Assembly: GCF_025291715.1 (NCBI RefSeq)
Contig: NZ_JAMBIZ010000005.1
Coordinates: 1 to 64,000, forward strand
Length of the DNA: 64,000 nt
Origin: Metasolibacillus sp.
GTDB lineage: Bacteria > Bacillota > Bacilli > Bacillales_A > Planococcaceae
Direction: 5' to 3'
A model generated the notes under the pieces. That model did not search any database. It was not told the DNA's origin and saw only the letters and a list, made by a program, of their open reading frames with translations. The translations under genes were made by a program, and so were the position numbers. This document shows positions 55,408 through 64,000 of the stretch, piece by piece. Within the stretch, counting starts at the first letter, position 1, and each line of letters begins with the position of its first letter.

Positions 55408-56496
55408 ATGAAACTTTATATAACGTTGGACCTTCAATTTTTTGCAGGTGAAAAAACGGAGAAAGCGACCCCTAAAAAGCGGCAAGATGCGAGAAAAAAG
55501 GGACAAGTATTAAAAAGTCAGGATGTAACAGCTGCAGTTTTATTGCTTCTGATGTTCATTTTTTTATTTGTTGCTGCACCATCTATGTTTAAAGGTTTAG
55601 TCGATTTTTTAAACCAAACATTTGAGCGTAACTTATTAATTGATACACTAACCGCAGATGTGGCAATGGAGATGTTTGTCGAATCTTTAAAGGAAATGGC
55701 AAAAATTGTTTTGCCAATCATGCTAGCTGCGATGGTTGCAGGTATTGGAGCTAACTATTTCCAATTTGGCTTGTTATTCACAACAGAAACGTTAAAATTA
55801 GATTTAAAAAAAATGGATCCAATTAAAGGGATAAAAAAAATTATTTCTTTAAGGGCGATTATCAATTTAATTAAATCGTTACTAAAAGTGTCTTTTATTG
55901 GTGCTGTTACAACAATTGTAATTTGGATGAATTTAGAAAAAGTATTATCTTTAGCTTTTAAGAGCCCTTGGGAAAGTTTAGGGACAGTTGCTTACTTAAC
56001 TGGGATTATGGGTCTTGCGGCTGCATTAATGCTTGTCTTTATCGCATTGCTTGATTATATGTACGAAAAATATGAATATGAAAAGCAGTTAAAAATGTCT
56101 AAGCAAGATATTAAAGATGAACATAAAAATAGTGAAGGTGATCCTTTAATTAAATCGAAAATTAAGCAACGACAACGCGAAATGGCGATGCGTCGTATGA
56201 TGCAGGAAATACCATCAGCGGATGTCGTCATTACAAACCCGACGCACTATGCTATCGCATTAAAATATGATGAAGATAGCATGGATGCACCAAGGGTTGT
56301 TGCAAAAGGAACTGATTTTGTAGCACAAAAAATTAAAATGATTGCAAAAGAGCATGATGTCATTATGGTGGAAAATCGACCATTGGCACGTGCGATGTAT
56401 GACCAAGTAGAAATTGGTGATGCCGTACCAGAAGAGTTTTTTAAAGCAGTAGCAGAAATTTTAGCATACGTATACCGTATTAAACGCAAAATTTAA
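55408..56496 (+). CDS. flhB: Flagellar export switch protein FlhB
   Basis: The 362-residue protein has a basic N-terminus (DLQFFAGEKTEKATPKKRQDARKKGQV), four membrane helices between about residues 35 and 215, and a cytoplasmic domain. The intact autocleavage site NPTH is at about 273-276, followed by YAIALKYDED and RVVAKG. Cleavage at N-P switches export from rod/hook to filament substrates with FliK. The ATG at 55408 is preferred over the in-frame GTG at 55396. Compare with YlqH, which lacks NPTH. Confidence 0.96.
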   Translation: MKLYITLDLQFFAGEKTEKATPKKRQDARKKGQVLKSQDVTAAVLLLLMFIFLFVAAPSMFKGLVDFLNQTFERNLLIDTLTADVAMEMFVESLKEMAKIVLPIMLAAMVAGIGANYFQFGLLFTTETLKLDLKKMDPIKGIKKIISLRAIINLIKSLLKVSFIGAVTTIVIWMNLEKVLSLAFKSPWESLGTVAYLTGIMGLAAALMLVFIALLDYMYEKYEYEKQLKMSKQDIKDEHKNSEGDPLIKSKIKQRQREMAMRRMMQEIPSADVVITNPTHYAIALKYDEDSMDAPRVVAKGTDFVAQKIKMIAKEHDVIMVENRPLARAMYDQVEIGDAVPEEFFKAVAEILAYVYRIKRKI

Positions 56497-56519
56497 GTAC
56501 CGATTCAGGAGGGAAAGTA

Positions 56520-58553
56520 ATGAAAATTCGCGATATAGGGGTTTTAGCTGCGGTTATTTTAGTAGTAGCGATGCTCATTATCCCTCTACCAACGTGGTTG
56601 TTAAGCTTTCTTATTATTATTAATATAACGCTTGCCCTACTCGTGCTATTAACCGCTATGAATATGAAGGAAGCTTTAGATTTTTCTATTTTCCCATCCG
56701 TTATCTTGTTATTAACGCTATTTCGTTTAGGGTTGAGTGTTTCTACAACACGTGCCATCTTAGCGAATGGTGATGCCGGTGAGGTAGTAGAAACCTTCGG
56801 TAATTTCGTAACAGGTGGAAATATTTTAGTCGGTTTAGTTATTTTCATGCTGTTAGTTATTATTCAATTTATTGTTATTACAAAAGGGGCAGAGCGTGTA
56901 GCTGAAGTTGCAGCACGTTTCACATTGGATGCGATGCCTGGTAAGCAGATGAGTATTGATGCTGATTTAAATGCTGGCATTATTTCTGAAAAGGAAGCAC
57001 GTGAACGACGTGACAAAGTGGCTGGCGAATCGGACTTTTACGGAGCGATGGATGGTGCCACAAAGTTCGTAAAAGGGGATGCGATCGCCTCGATTATTAT
57101 GGTATTTATCAACCTATTATTTGGGATGATTATCGGAATACTTAATTTAGGTTTAAGCTTTGGTGAAGCAGCAAATAAATTCTCCATATTAACGGTGGGG
57201 GATGGTCTTGTATCGCAAATTCCAGCACTGTTAATTTCAACTGCAACAGGTATTGTCGTAACACGTGCAGCATCTGATGGCAATTTAGGCGAGGATATTA
57301 CAAGGCAATTATTTGCACAATCTAAATTGCTTTACGTAGCAGGGGCTACTATTTTTTTACTTGGCTTATTTACGCCAATTCCATTTTGGATTACGATTCC
57401 AATTTCTGGCGCATTAGCGATTGGTGCTTGGTTAATGGATCGTAAACAGGAGGAAAGCCCAGAAGAGCTGCTTGAACTAGAGGAAGAAGTTGCAACAGAT
57501 ACGATGAAAAGTCCCGAGAATGTTGTTAATTTATTAAATGTCGATCCAATTGAGTTTGAATTTGGCTACGGCTTAATTCCACTCGTAGATGCTTCACAAG
57601 GTGGAGATTTATTAGATCGGGTTGTCATGATTCGCCGCCAGCTAGCATTAGAACTAGGTATTGTTATTCCGGTTGTGCGAATTCGTGACAATATACAATT
57701 ACAACCAAATGAATATCGCATTAAAATTAAAGGAAATGAAATGGCGCGTGGCGAACTTTTATTAGATCACTATTTAGCGATGAGTCCTGGTGATGATGAT
57801 AGTATTGAAGGTATCGATACAATTGAACCATCCTTTGGCTTGCCTGCCAAATGGATTACAGAGCAAGTGAAGGAAGAGGCAGAAATGCTCGGTTATACAG
57901 TTGTTGACCCACCAAGCGTTGTATCAACACATTTAACAGAAATGATTCGAGCGAATGCATATGAATTGCTTGGACGCCAAGAAACGAAACAATTAATTGA
58001 TCATTTACGTGAAACACATGCTATTTTAGTAGAGGAATTGACGCCTACACCATTATCTATTGGAGAAATTCAAAAGGTGCTTAGCAAGCTATTACGTGAA
58101 AATGTATCGATTCGTAACTTGCCAATTATTTTTGAAACGCTAGCGGACTATTCAAAGCTAACAAGTGATACAGATATATTAACGGAATATGTGAGACAAG
58201 CACTTGCAAGGCAAATTACAACACAATATGTCAACGGTCAGCCAGCACTTAAAGTAATTACGGTTTCAGCGAAAGTCGAAAAATTAATTGCAGATAGCAT
58301 TCAGCAAACAGATCATGGTAATTATTTGGCGATGGACCCACATGACTCCCAGTTGGTGTTGGAAACAATCGCAAAGGAAGTAGAACGAGTATCCTATATG
58401 GAACAATCACCGTTAATTTTATGTTCACCAGGTGTGCGTATGTATTTACGCCAATTAACGGAACGCTATTTCCCTCAAATTCCGATTTTAAGCTATAACG
58501 AACTTGATGCAGCTGTGGAAATTCAAAGTGTTGGAGTGGTGAATGTTGAATGA
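56520..58553 (+). CDS. flhA: Flagellar export protein FlhA
   Basis: The 677-residue protein has eight predicted membrane helices in the first about 310 residues. The FHIPEP signature region LFRLGLSVSTTRAIL and DAMPGKQMSIDADLNAG is conserved, and the large cytoplasmic docking domain (about 330-677) forms the nonameric ring for chaperone-substrate docking. The start follows AGGAGGG. It overlaps flhF by 4 bases. Confidence 0.97.
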   Translation: MKIRDIGVLAAVILVVAMLIIPLPTWLLSFLIIINITLALLVLLTAMNMKEALDFSIFPSVILLLTLFRLGLSVSTTRAILANGDAGEVVETFGNFVTGGNILVGLVIFMLLVIIQFIVITKGAERVAEVAARFTLDAMPGKQMSIDADLNAGIISEKEARERRDKVAGESDFYGAMDGATKFVKGDAIASIIMVFINLLFGMIIGILNLGLSFGEAANKFSILTVGDGLVSQIPALLISTATGIVVTRAASDGNLGEDITRQLFAQSKLLYVAGATIFLLGLFTPIPFWITIPISGALAIGAWLMDRKQEESPEELLELEEEVATDTMKSPENVVNLLNVDPIEFEFGYGLIPLVDASQGGDLLDRVVMIRRQLALELGIVIPVVRIRDNIQLQPNEYRIKIKGNEMARGELLLDHYLAMSPGDDDSIEGIDTIEPSFGLPAKWITEQVKEEAEMLGYTVVDPPSVVSTHLTEMIRANAYELLGRQETKQLIDHLRETHAILVEELTPTPLSIGEIQKVLSKLLRENVSIRNLPIIFETLADYSKLTSDTDILTEYVRQALARQITTQYVNGQPALKVITVSAKVEKLIADSIQQTDHGNYLAMDPHDSQLVLETIAKEVERVSYMEQSPLILCSPGVRMYLRQLTERYFPQIPILSYNELDAAVEIQSVGVVNVE

Positions 58554-59728
58554 AGATGAAAAAATATAATGCACCATCCATAGCAGAAGCAATGAAACTA
58601 ATTCGTGCTGATCTAGGGGATGATGCAGTAATTTTAAATTCCAAGGTCGTAGTAGATAAAAAGTTTTTTGGTCTAGTCAAAAAGAAGAGCTTTGAAGTTG
58701 TAGCAGGTATTGATAAGGTGGAAGCGAAGTCCGCTTTCCCACCTTTACAAGATTTGCAATTGTTAAAGCCGATTGTACAAGTACCAGCATCGACATCAGT
58801 AAAAGAAACTGAGCAAAAGGTTTTGAAAAAAGCATCATTAGAAGAGGATTCAGCTATAACAAATGAATTAAAAAAAGAAATTGCTGATTTAAAATCCATT
58901 ATGCAATCATTACATCGACAATCCATTCAGTCAAAATACCCTGATGAACTCTTGCACTTTATCGATTATTTGAAACAGCAAGAGCTGAATGAAGAGCTCA
59001 TCACACAAATTAGTGATGAGCTTTTTGTTAATATTAAAGATATAGATTCGATTGATTTTGAAAATTTCCAAGCAGCGACAGAGCGCGTATTGGAGCGCAA
59101 ATTGCGCGACGTGGAAATTGGCGGCGTGTCGTATGACAAAAAATATATTAATGTGCTTGGTCCAACTGGTGTGGGGAAAACGACTACGATTGCGAAGATG
59201 GCTGCAAGAGCTGTGCTAGAAAAGAAAAAGAAGGTCGGCTTTATTACAACAGATACATATCGTATTGCGGCAATTGAGCAGCTTAAAACATACGCTGGTT
59301 TACTACAAGTGCCAATTGAAATCGTTTATAGTGCTGAAGATTATAAAGCGGCGATTGAAAAATTTGCGCATTTAGATTTAGTATTTATTGATACTGCTGG
59401 CCGTAATTATAAAGAAGCTAAATATATCACAGATTTGCAGCAGCTCATCAAATTTGGCGATAATGTACAAACATTTTTAGTCTTGTCCTTAACATCAAAA
59501 GAACAAGATTTAGATGTAATTATTAAGCAATTTGAGCAAATTCATGTCGAAAAATTCATTTTTACGAAGCTAGATGAGACAAATTCTATTGGCACAATGT
59601 TCAATTTAATGATTAAATATAAGAAAGGACTTGCTTACTATACAAATGGGCAAGAAGTACCGGAAGATATAGAGGAGCCAAGTTTAGAAAAAATGTTTGA
59701 GTTGTTCTTTCGAGGAGAAATTACATGA
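58550..59728 (+). CDS. flhF: Flagellar SRP-like GTPase FlhF
   Basis: The 392-residue third SRP-type GTPase, with Ffh and FtsY also in this window. A basic N-terminal B domain (about 1-125) is followed by the NG domain with [16 protein letters not shown] (G1), DTYRIAAIEQL, DTAGRNYKEA and TKLDETNSIG. It places the basal body on the cell surface. Its activity is stimulated by the N-terminus of FlhG, encoded next. Confidence 0.96.
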   Translation: MKMKKYNAPSIAEAMKLIRADLGDDAVILNSKVVVDKKFFGLVKKKSFEVVAGIDKVEAKSAFPPLQDLQLLKPIVQVPASTSVKETEQKVLKKASLEEDSAITNELKKEIADLKSIMQSLHRQSIQSKYPDELLHFIDYLKQQELNEELITQISDELFVNIKDIDSIDFENFQAATERVLERKLRDVEIGGVSYDKKYINVLGPTGVGKTTTIAKMAARAVLEKKKKVGFITTDTYRIAAIEQLKTYAGLLQVPIEIVYSAEDYKAAIEKFAHLDLVFIDTAGRNYKEAKYITDLQQLIKFGDNVQTFLVLSLTSKEQDLDVIIKQFEQIHVEKFIFTKLDETNSIGTMFNLMIKYKKGLAYYTNGQEVPEDIEEPSLEKMFELFFRGEIT

Positions 59729-60597
59729 GAGATCAGGCTGAAATTTTACGAATGAAAATGCTAGAAAGTCAAGGTGCCCTTGGAAAATCATTAGCAATAG
59801 TAAGCGGTAAAGGCGGTGTAGGAAAAAGTAACTTTACAACGAATTTTGCGGCATTATTAGCGAAGGAAGGAAAGAATGTTGTTATTTTAGATATGGATAT
59901 CGGTATGGGCAACATTCATATTCTTTTTGGTAAAACGACAGAATATAGTTTAAAAGATTATCTACAGGGGAATGTGACACTCAAGCAAGCGATGTTTGAA
60001 GGACCAAATGGTGTACGCTACATCTCAGGAGGCTCAGGAATGTCGGCATTAGTAGAATGGTCTGACTCTATGTTTGAGGCACTTATTGAGGCGTTTAGAC
60101 AGCTACAGCAATCATTTGACTATATTTTATTTGATATGGGAGCTGGAGCAACAAATTGGTCGCTCGATTTATTAACATCAATCGATGAAATTATCGTTAT
60201 TTCTACAGCAGAGCCAACCGCTATTATGGATGCTTATTCGATGATGAAGTTTATTCATTTAAAAGACAGCGAAAAAACATTTTATCTATTATGTAATCGC
60301 GTTATGTCTAAAGAAGAAGGACAGGAGACGCTCAGTCGTTTAAATGGAGCTATGCAAAAATTTATGTCGAAGGAAGTTATACCGCTAGGCTCATTGCCAG
60401 AGGACCCTGTCGTACGAAAGGCTGTAAGAGAGCAAGTACCCTTTACTATTTTATATCCGAATGCTCCAATTTCAAAAACGATGCAACAAATTGTGCAACG
60501 TTTTTTACAAGAAACAACAGAAGAAATACATGCACCGAAACATTCGAATAATTTTTTAACGAAACTGAAAAGTATTTTTTCGAAAGGGCGTGATTAG
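59725..60597 (+). CDS. flhG: Flagellar number/placement ATPase FlhG (YlxH)
   Basis: The 290-residue MinD/ParA-type ATPase has the deviant Walker A SGKGGVGKSNFTTNFA (about 28-43) and DMDIGMGNIHILFG. The N-terminus has a DQAEILR segment like the FlhF-activating DQAxxLR motif. A C-terminal amphipathic end (SNNFLTKLKSIFSK) may be a membrane targeting helix. It limits flagellum number and position with FlhF. It overlaps flhF by 4 bases. Confidence 0.95.
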   Translation: MRDQAEILRMKMLESQGALGKSLAIVSGKGGVGKSNFTTNFAALLAKEGKNVVILDMDIGMGNIHILFGKTTEYSLKDYLQGNVTLKQAMFEGPNGVRYISGGSGMSALVEWSDSMFEALIEAFRQLQQSFDYILFDMGAGATNWSLDLLTSIDEIIVISTAEPTAIMDAYSMMKFIHLKDSEKTFYLLCNRVMSKEEGQETLSRLNGAMQKFMSKEVIPLGSLPEDPVVRKAVREQVPFTILYPNAPISKTMQQIVQRFLQETTEEIHAPKHSNNFLTKLKSIFSKGRD

Positions 60598-61734
60598 TTG
60601 AGATTTTCAAATAAGAAAAAGTTGCTTATTGTAGATGATTCGGCTTTTATGAGAAAGCTAGTTGGCGACTTTTTTGATGGGAACTTAAATATTGAAGTGG
60701 TGGGAACAGCGCGCAATGGGAAAGATGCAATTGAAAAAATACAACAACTGCAACCAAATGTTGTCACAATGGATGTAGAAATGCCTGAAATGAATGGCTT
60801 AGATGCCTTAAGAGAAATTATGAATCAATGTCCTGTGCCGGTAGTGATGCTATCAAGCACAACAAAGCAAGGCACGGAAAATACGTTAGCAGCAATGGAG
60901 TATGGCGCTGTAGATTTTGTTGCTAAAACGAGCGGTACCATTTCTCTTGATTTACATAAAATTAAAGAGGAATTAGTTCAAAAAGTAGAAGCTGCTGCGA
61001 ACATCTCTGTTACGAAGTTGAAAAGACCGATGAAACCGATTCACAGAAAAGAAGTAGTGAAAGTAGAGAAATCATTGAATACGCCGCCACCGACAATCAA
61101 AAAGCAGCAGCCGGTAGAGTTAACAACACTCCCAAATAAGAAAGAGTGGAGCAGGACATCTAGAAAAATTATTTTAATTGGCACATCCACAGGAGGACCC
61201 CGTGCATTGCAAGAAGTGATTACGAAAATTCCTGAAAACGTTCGTGCACCAATTTTAATTGTGCAACATATGCCAGCAGGTTTTACAAAATCTTTAGCAA
61301 ATCGTTTAGATCAATTAAGTAATATTCATGTAAAAGAAGCAGAACAAGGTGATATTTTAAAGGATGGCGTTGCCTATATTGCACCAGGCGGCTATCATCT
61401 AAGGCTTCGTAAAATTGGAACGACCTATGGGATTGTGCTTGATCAGACAGAGCCACCAAGATCGGGTCACCGTCCATCAGTAGACGTGATGTTTGAGGAT
61501 GTTAGTAATTGTCCTGATATGGATAAAGTGGCAGTGATTATGACTGGTATGGGCCAAGATGGAGCAAACGGTTTAAAAGAATTAAAAAAATCAGGTAATG
61601 TAAGAGCAATTGCTGAATCTGCGGATACTTGTATCGTTTACGGTATGCCAAAAGCAGCAGTAGAAACACAGCTTGTTGATGAAGTGGTAGACGTAGAGGA
61701 TATCGCACAAACAATTATGAAATATATGTACTAA
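60598..61734 (+). CDS. cheB: Chemotaxis methylesterase/response regulator CheB
   Basis: The 378-residue protein has an N-terminal receiver domain (D13/D14, phosphoacceptor D59) and a C-terminal methylesterase domain with the catalytic Ser in IGTSTGGPRAL, His in VQHMPAGFT and Asp in MTGMGQDGANGL. It removes methyl groups from receptors for adaptation. Translation starts at TTG 60598, directly after the flhG stop, with only AAAGGG about 11 bases upstream. Weak initiation may keep CheB low relative to neighbours. Confidence 0.96.
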   Translation: MRFSNKKKLLIVDDSAFMRKLVGDFFDGNLNIEVVGTARNGKDAIEKIQQLQPNVVTMDVEMPEMNGLDALREIMNQCPVPVVMLSSTTKQGTENTLAAMEYGAVDFVAKTSGTISLDLHKIKEELVQKVEAAANISVTKLKRPMKPIHRKEVVKVEKSLNTPPPTIKKQQPVELTTLPNKKEWSRTSRKIILIGTSTGGPRALQEVITKIPENVRAPILIVQHMPAGFTKSLANRLDQLSNIHVKEAEQGDILKDGVAYIAPGGYHLRLRKIGTTYGIVLDQTEPPRSGHRPSVDVMFEDVSNCPDMDKVAVIMTGMGQDGANGLKELKKSGNVRAIAESADTCIVYGMPKAAVETQLVDEVVDVEDIAQTIMKYMY

Positions 61735-61748
61735 AGGGGTGCCTTCAT

Positions 61749-63794
61749 ATGGAAGTAAATCAATATTTAGAAATGTTCATCGAAGAAAGTAAAGAACATT
61801 TACAGTCATGTAGTGAACATTTATTAGAATTAGAAAAGAATCCACAAGATTTATCAATTGTTAATGAAATTTTCCGTTCAGCTCATACATTGAAAGGTAT
61901 GTCTGCAACGATGGGGTTTGAGGATTTAGCGGATTTGACACATAAAATGGAAAATGTTTTAGATGCTATTCGCAATGAAAAAATTGAAGTAACGCCAGAA
62001 ATTTTAGATGTTGTGTTTGAGTCTGTTGATCATCTAGAGGAAATGGTAATGAACATTGCAGAGGGCGGCGACGGTAAGCGCGATGTACAGGCGACAGTGG
62101 AGAAGTTAAAGCGCATTGAAGCAGGTGAGGAAGTAGGCCAGCCTGCCGCAGCAGAAGAAATAGCAGCAACAACAATTCAACAAGAATCGCATTTAGATTA
62201 TGATGATTTTGAAAAAACAGTGTTAGCACAATCTATCGAGCAAGGGCATTCAGCATATGAAATTACGGTGACATTACGTGAAGATTGCTTATTAAAGGCA
62301 GCGCGTGTTTTCATGGTATTCGAGATTTTAGAAAAAAACGGAGATGTCATTAAATCTGTTCCAGCAGTTGATCGTTTAGAGGATGAACAATTTGACCAAG
62401 TATTCCATATTGCCTATATTTCAAAAGAACCTGCCGATGATTTACAAAAGAAATTAATGAAGGTTTCTGAAGTAGAAGAAGTAAAAGTCGTACCTTTAGA
62501 AGAAAAAGATGTACAGTCAGAGAAAAAAGTAGAGGTTGTTGAAGCAGAGCCACAGCCAGAATTAACGGTAAAAGCAGTGGCGGAAGTACCAGCTAAAAAT
62601 GCCAAGGCACCAGTATCTAATAGTAAGTCTGGTGGTCATGTTTCGAACAAAATGATTCGCGTAAATATCGAGCGCCTTGATATTTTAATGAATCTGTTTG
62701 AAGAGCTTGTGATTGACCGTGGTCGTTTACAATCGATTTCTGCAGAAGTGAATCATCAAGAATTAAATGAAACAGTAGAACGTATGAGCCGTGTAATGGG
62801 AGATTTACAAAATATCGTCTTAACAATGCGCATGGTACAAGTTGAAACAGTATTTAATCGTTTCCCAAAAATGGTACGTCAATTATCGCGCGACTTAAAT
62901 AAGAAAATTAATTTAGAAATTATTGGGGCAGAAACAGAGTTAGATCGCACTGTTATCGATGAAATCGGTGATCCGCTTGTGCATTTAATTCGTAACTCAC
63001 TTGACCACGGTATTGAAAGTCCTGAAGTGCGTATTGCCAAAGGGAAGCCTGAAGAAGGAACTGTACAGCTACGTGCTTTCCATAGTGGAAACTATGTATT
63101 TATTGAAATTGAAGATGATGGTGCAGGCATTAACCGTGACAAAGTATTAGAAAAAGCCATTTCTAAAGGGATTGTTACGACAGAAACAGCCAAAACATTG
63201 TCAGATAAACAAATTAATGAGCTGATTTTAGCTTCTGGTTTCTCAACAGCAGATGTTATTTCTGATATTTCAGGTCGCGGTGTAGGGCTGGATGTTGTAA
63301 AAACAACAATCGAATCATTAGGTGGAAATATTTCCATTGACTCGACTGAAGGTGTTGGTTCAACATTCTCTATTCAACTGCCATTAACACTATCAATCAT
63401 CTCTGTAATGCTTGTAGAAATCGAAAAAGAAATTTATGCAGTACCTTTATCGTCAATTATTGAAACATCTATTATCCGTCATTCAGATATTTTGAATGCA
63501 CATAATCAAAAAGTAATTGACTTCCGTGGTAAAGTCGTACCGCTTGTATTCTTAGATGAAATTTTCGAAGTTCCACGTACAGAAGCACAGGATGACGAAT
63601 TCTATTCTGTCGTAATTGTACGTAAAGGCGAAAAACTTGCTGGTTTAGTTGTTGATTCCTTTATCGGACAGCAGGAAATCGTATTGAAATCTTTAGGAAA
63701 TTATTTAACAAATATTTTTGCAATTTCAGGTGCAACAATTTTAGGAAACGGAAAAGTAGCATTAATTGTTGATTGTAATGCGCTAATGAAGTGA
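61749..63794 (+). CDS. cheA: Chemotaxis histidine kinase CheA
   Basis: The 681-residue cytosolic kinase is coupled to receptors by CheW. P1 has the phosphorylated H46 in FRSAHTLKGM. A P2-like region (about 155-255) follows, then a Glu/Val-rich linker, P3 dimerisation, P4 ATPase with NSLDHGIE, DDGAGI and GRGVGLDVV, and P5 CheW-like domain at the C-terminus. It phosphorylates CheY and CheB. The start follows AAGGGGTG. Confidence 0.97.
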   Translation: MEVNQYLEMFIEESKEHLQSCSEHLLELEKNPQDLSIVNEIFRSAHTLKGMSATMGFEDLADLTHKMENVLDAIRNEKIEVTPEILDVVFESVDHLEEMVMNIAEGGDGKRDVQATVEKLKRIEAGEEVGQPAAAEEIAATTIQQESHLDYDDFEKTVLAQSIEQGHSAYEITVTLREDCLLKAARVFMVFEILEKNGDVIKSVPAVDRLEDEQFDQVFHIAYISKEPADDLQKKLMKVSEVEEVKVVPLEEKDVQSEKKVEVVEAEPQPELTVKAVAEVPAKNAKAPVSNSKSGGHVSNKMIRVNIERLDILMNLFEELVIDRGRLQSISAEVNHQELNETVERMSRVMGDLQNIVLTMRMVQVETVFNRFPKMVRQLSRDLNKKINLEIIGAETELDRTVIDEIGDPLVHLIRNSLDHGIESPEVRIAKGKPEEGTVQLRAFHSGNYVFIEIEDDGAGINRDKVLEKAISKGIVTTETAKTLSDKQINELILASGFSTADVISDISGRGVGLDVVKTTIESLGGNISIDSTEGVGSTFSIQLPLTLSIISVMLVEIEKEIYAVPLSSIIETSIIRHSDILNAHNQKVIDFRGKVVPLVFLDEIFEVPRTEAQDDEFYSVVIVRKGEKLAGLVVDSFIGQQEIVLKSLGNYLTNIFAISGATILGNGKVALIVDCNALMK

Positions 63795-63818
63795 TAAGGA
63801 TAAGAAGAGGTGTAAACT

Positions 63819-64000
63819 ATGACAAATGCTGTTGAACAAGAATATATTAAAGTAATTGTTTTTCAATTAGCAGATAAAGAATATGCGATTCCAGTATCAC
63901 ATGTGCAAGGAATTGAAAAATTAATGCATATTACGCGTGTACCTAAAACGCCTGCCTATGTAAAAGGAGTTATTAATTTACGTGGCGTTGTTACACCAAT
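63819..64000 (+). CDS. cheW: Chemotaxis coupling protein CheW (cut by window edge)
   Basis: An ATG at 63819 follows AGAGGTG and opens a frame to the window end: MTNAVEQEYIKVIVFQLADK, then EYAIPVSHVQGIEKLMHITRV and the conserved VKGVINLRGVVTP. This is the N-terminal part of the SH3-like CheW fold. It links receptors to CheA. About 60 of roughly 150 residues are visible. Confidence 0.93.
   Translation, partial: MTNAVEQEYIKVIVFQLADKEYAIPVSHVQGIEKLMHITRVPKTPAYVKGVINLRGVVTP

Noticed and set aside
58258-58926. 222-codon open frame antisense to flhA/flhF
   Set aside because: Lies across two highly conserved sense genes, with Ser/Phe-rich shadow composition and no family match.
1-64000. tRNA, rRNA or CRISPR array in the window
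   Set aside because: No cloverleaf with a T-loop GTTCRA context, no rRNA sequence and no regularly spaced direct repeats were seen.

Overview
The window comes from a low-GC, Gram-positive, motile bacterium of the Bacillales. Gene content, gene order and protein sequences point to the Lysinibacillus/Solibacillus group of the Planococcaceae (Caryophanaceae). This is inferred from conserved protein families; no rRNA is present to confirm it. Most of the window follows the Bacillus subtilis order: sdaAB-sdaAA-recG-fapR-plsX-fabD-fabG-acpP-rnc-smc-ftsY-ylxM-ffh-rpsP-khpA-rimM-trmD-rplS-sip-rbgA-rnhB-ylqG-ylqH-sucCD-dprA-topA-trmFO-xerC-hslVU-codY, then the fla/che operon from flgB to cheW, which is cut by the right edge.

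Layout. (1) 1-3.1 kb is an AT-rich accessory segment. It holds the 5' part of an IS4-type transposase, a truncated Rgg/MutR-type regulator, a divergent 19-residue hydrophobic peptide gene resembling Rgg pheromones, a secreted M23 peptidase, and an ECF sigma factor with a membrane partner behind a clear ECF-type promoter. (2) 3.1-8.2 kb: L-serine dehydratase, an APH-fold kinase on the minus strand, a decayed gene and recG. (3) 8.2-24.8 kb: the FapR-controlled lipid cluster, then chromosome, SRP and ribosome genes with an L19 leader. (4) 24.8-38.1 kb: the FliK-like/FlhB-C-like pair ylqGH, succinyl-CoA synthetase, DNA topology and recombination genes, HslVU and CodY. (5) 38.5-64 kb: the fla/che operon, whose 29 genes in this window are all on the plus strand and mostly overlap or nearly touch.

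Most notable signals. First, a family of about 165-240 bp non-coding elements with a conserved series of stem-loops occurs four times: between trmFO and xerC, between fliF and fliG, and as a decayed inverted pair between fliE and fliF. The stems differ in sequence but keep pairing, and three of the four copies lie inside the flagellar operon. Second, the Rgg-like/peptide/M23 module looks like a cell-cell signalling locus outside the streptococci, apparently broken by the IS element. Third, swrD has a Shine-Dalgarno sequence that reaches a normal distance from its start codon only if an intervening GC-rich hairpin folds.

Working together: FapR senses malonyl-CoA and sets phospholipid precursor supply. 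FtsY/Ffh/YlxM with signal peptidase form the secretion route, and RbgA, RimM, TrmD, RNase III, L19 and S16 serve ribosome assembly. CodY sits next to the motility operon, which encodes the rod, basal body, C-ring switch (FliM/FliY), export gate, hook and chemotaxis core.
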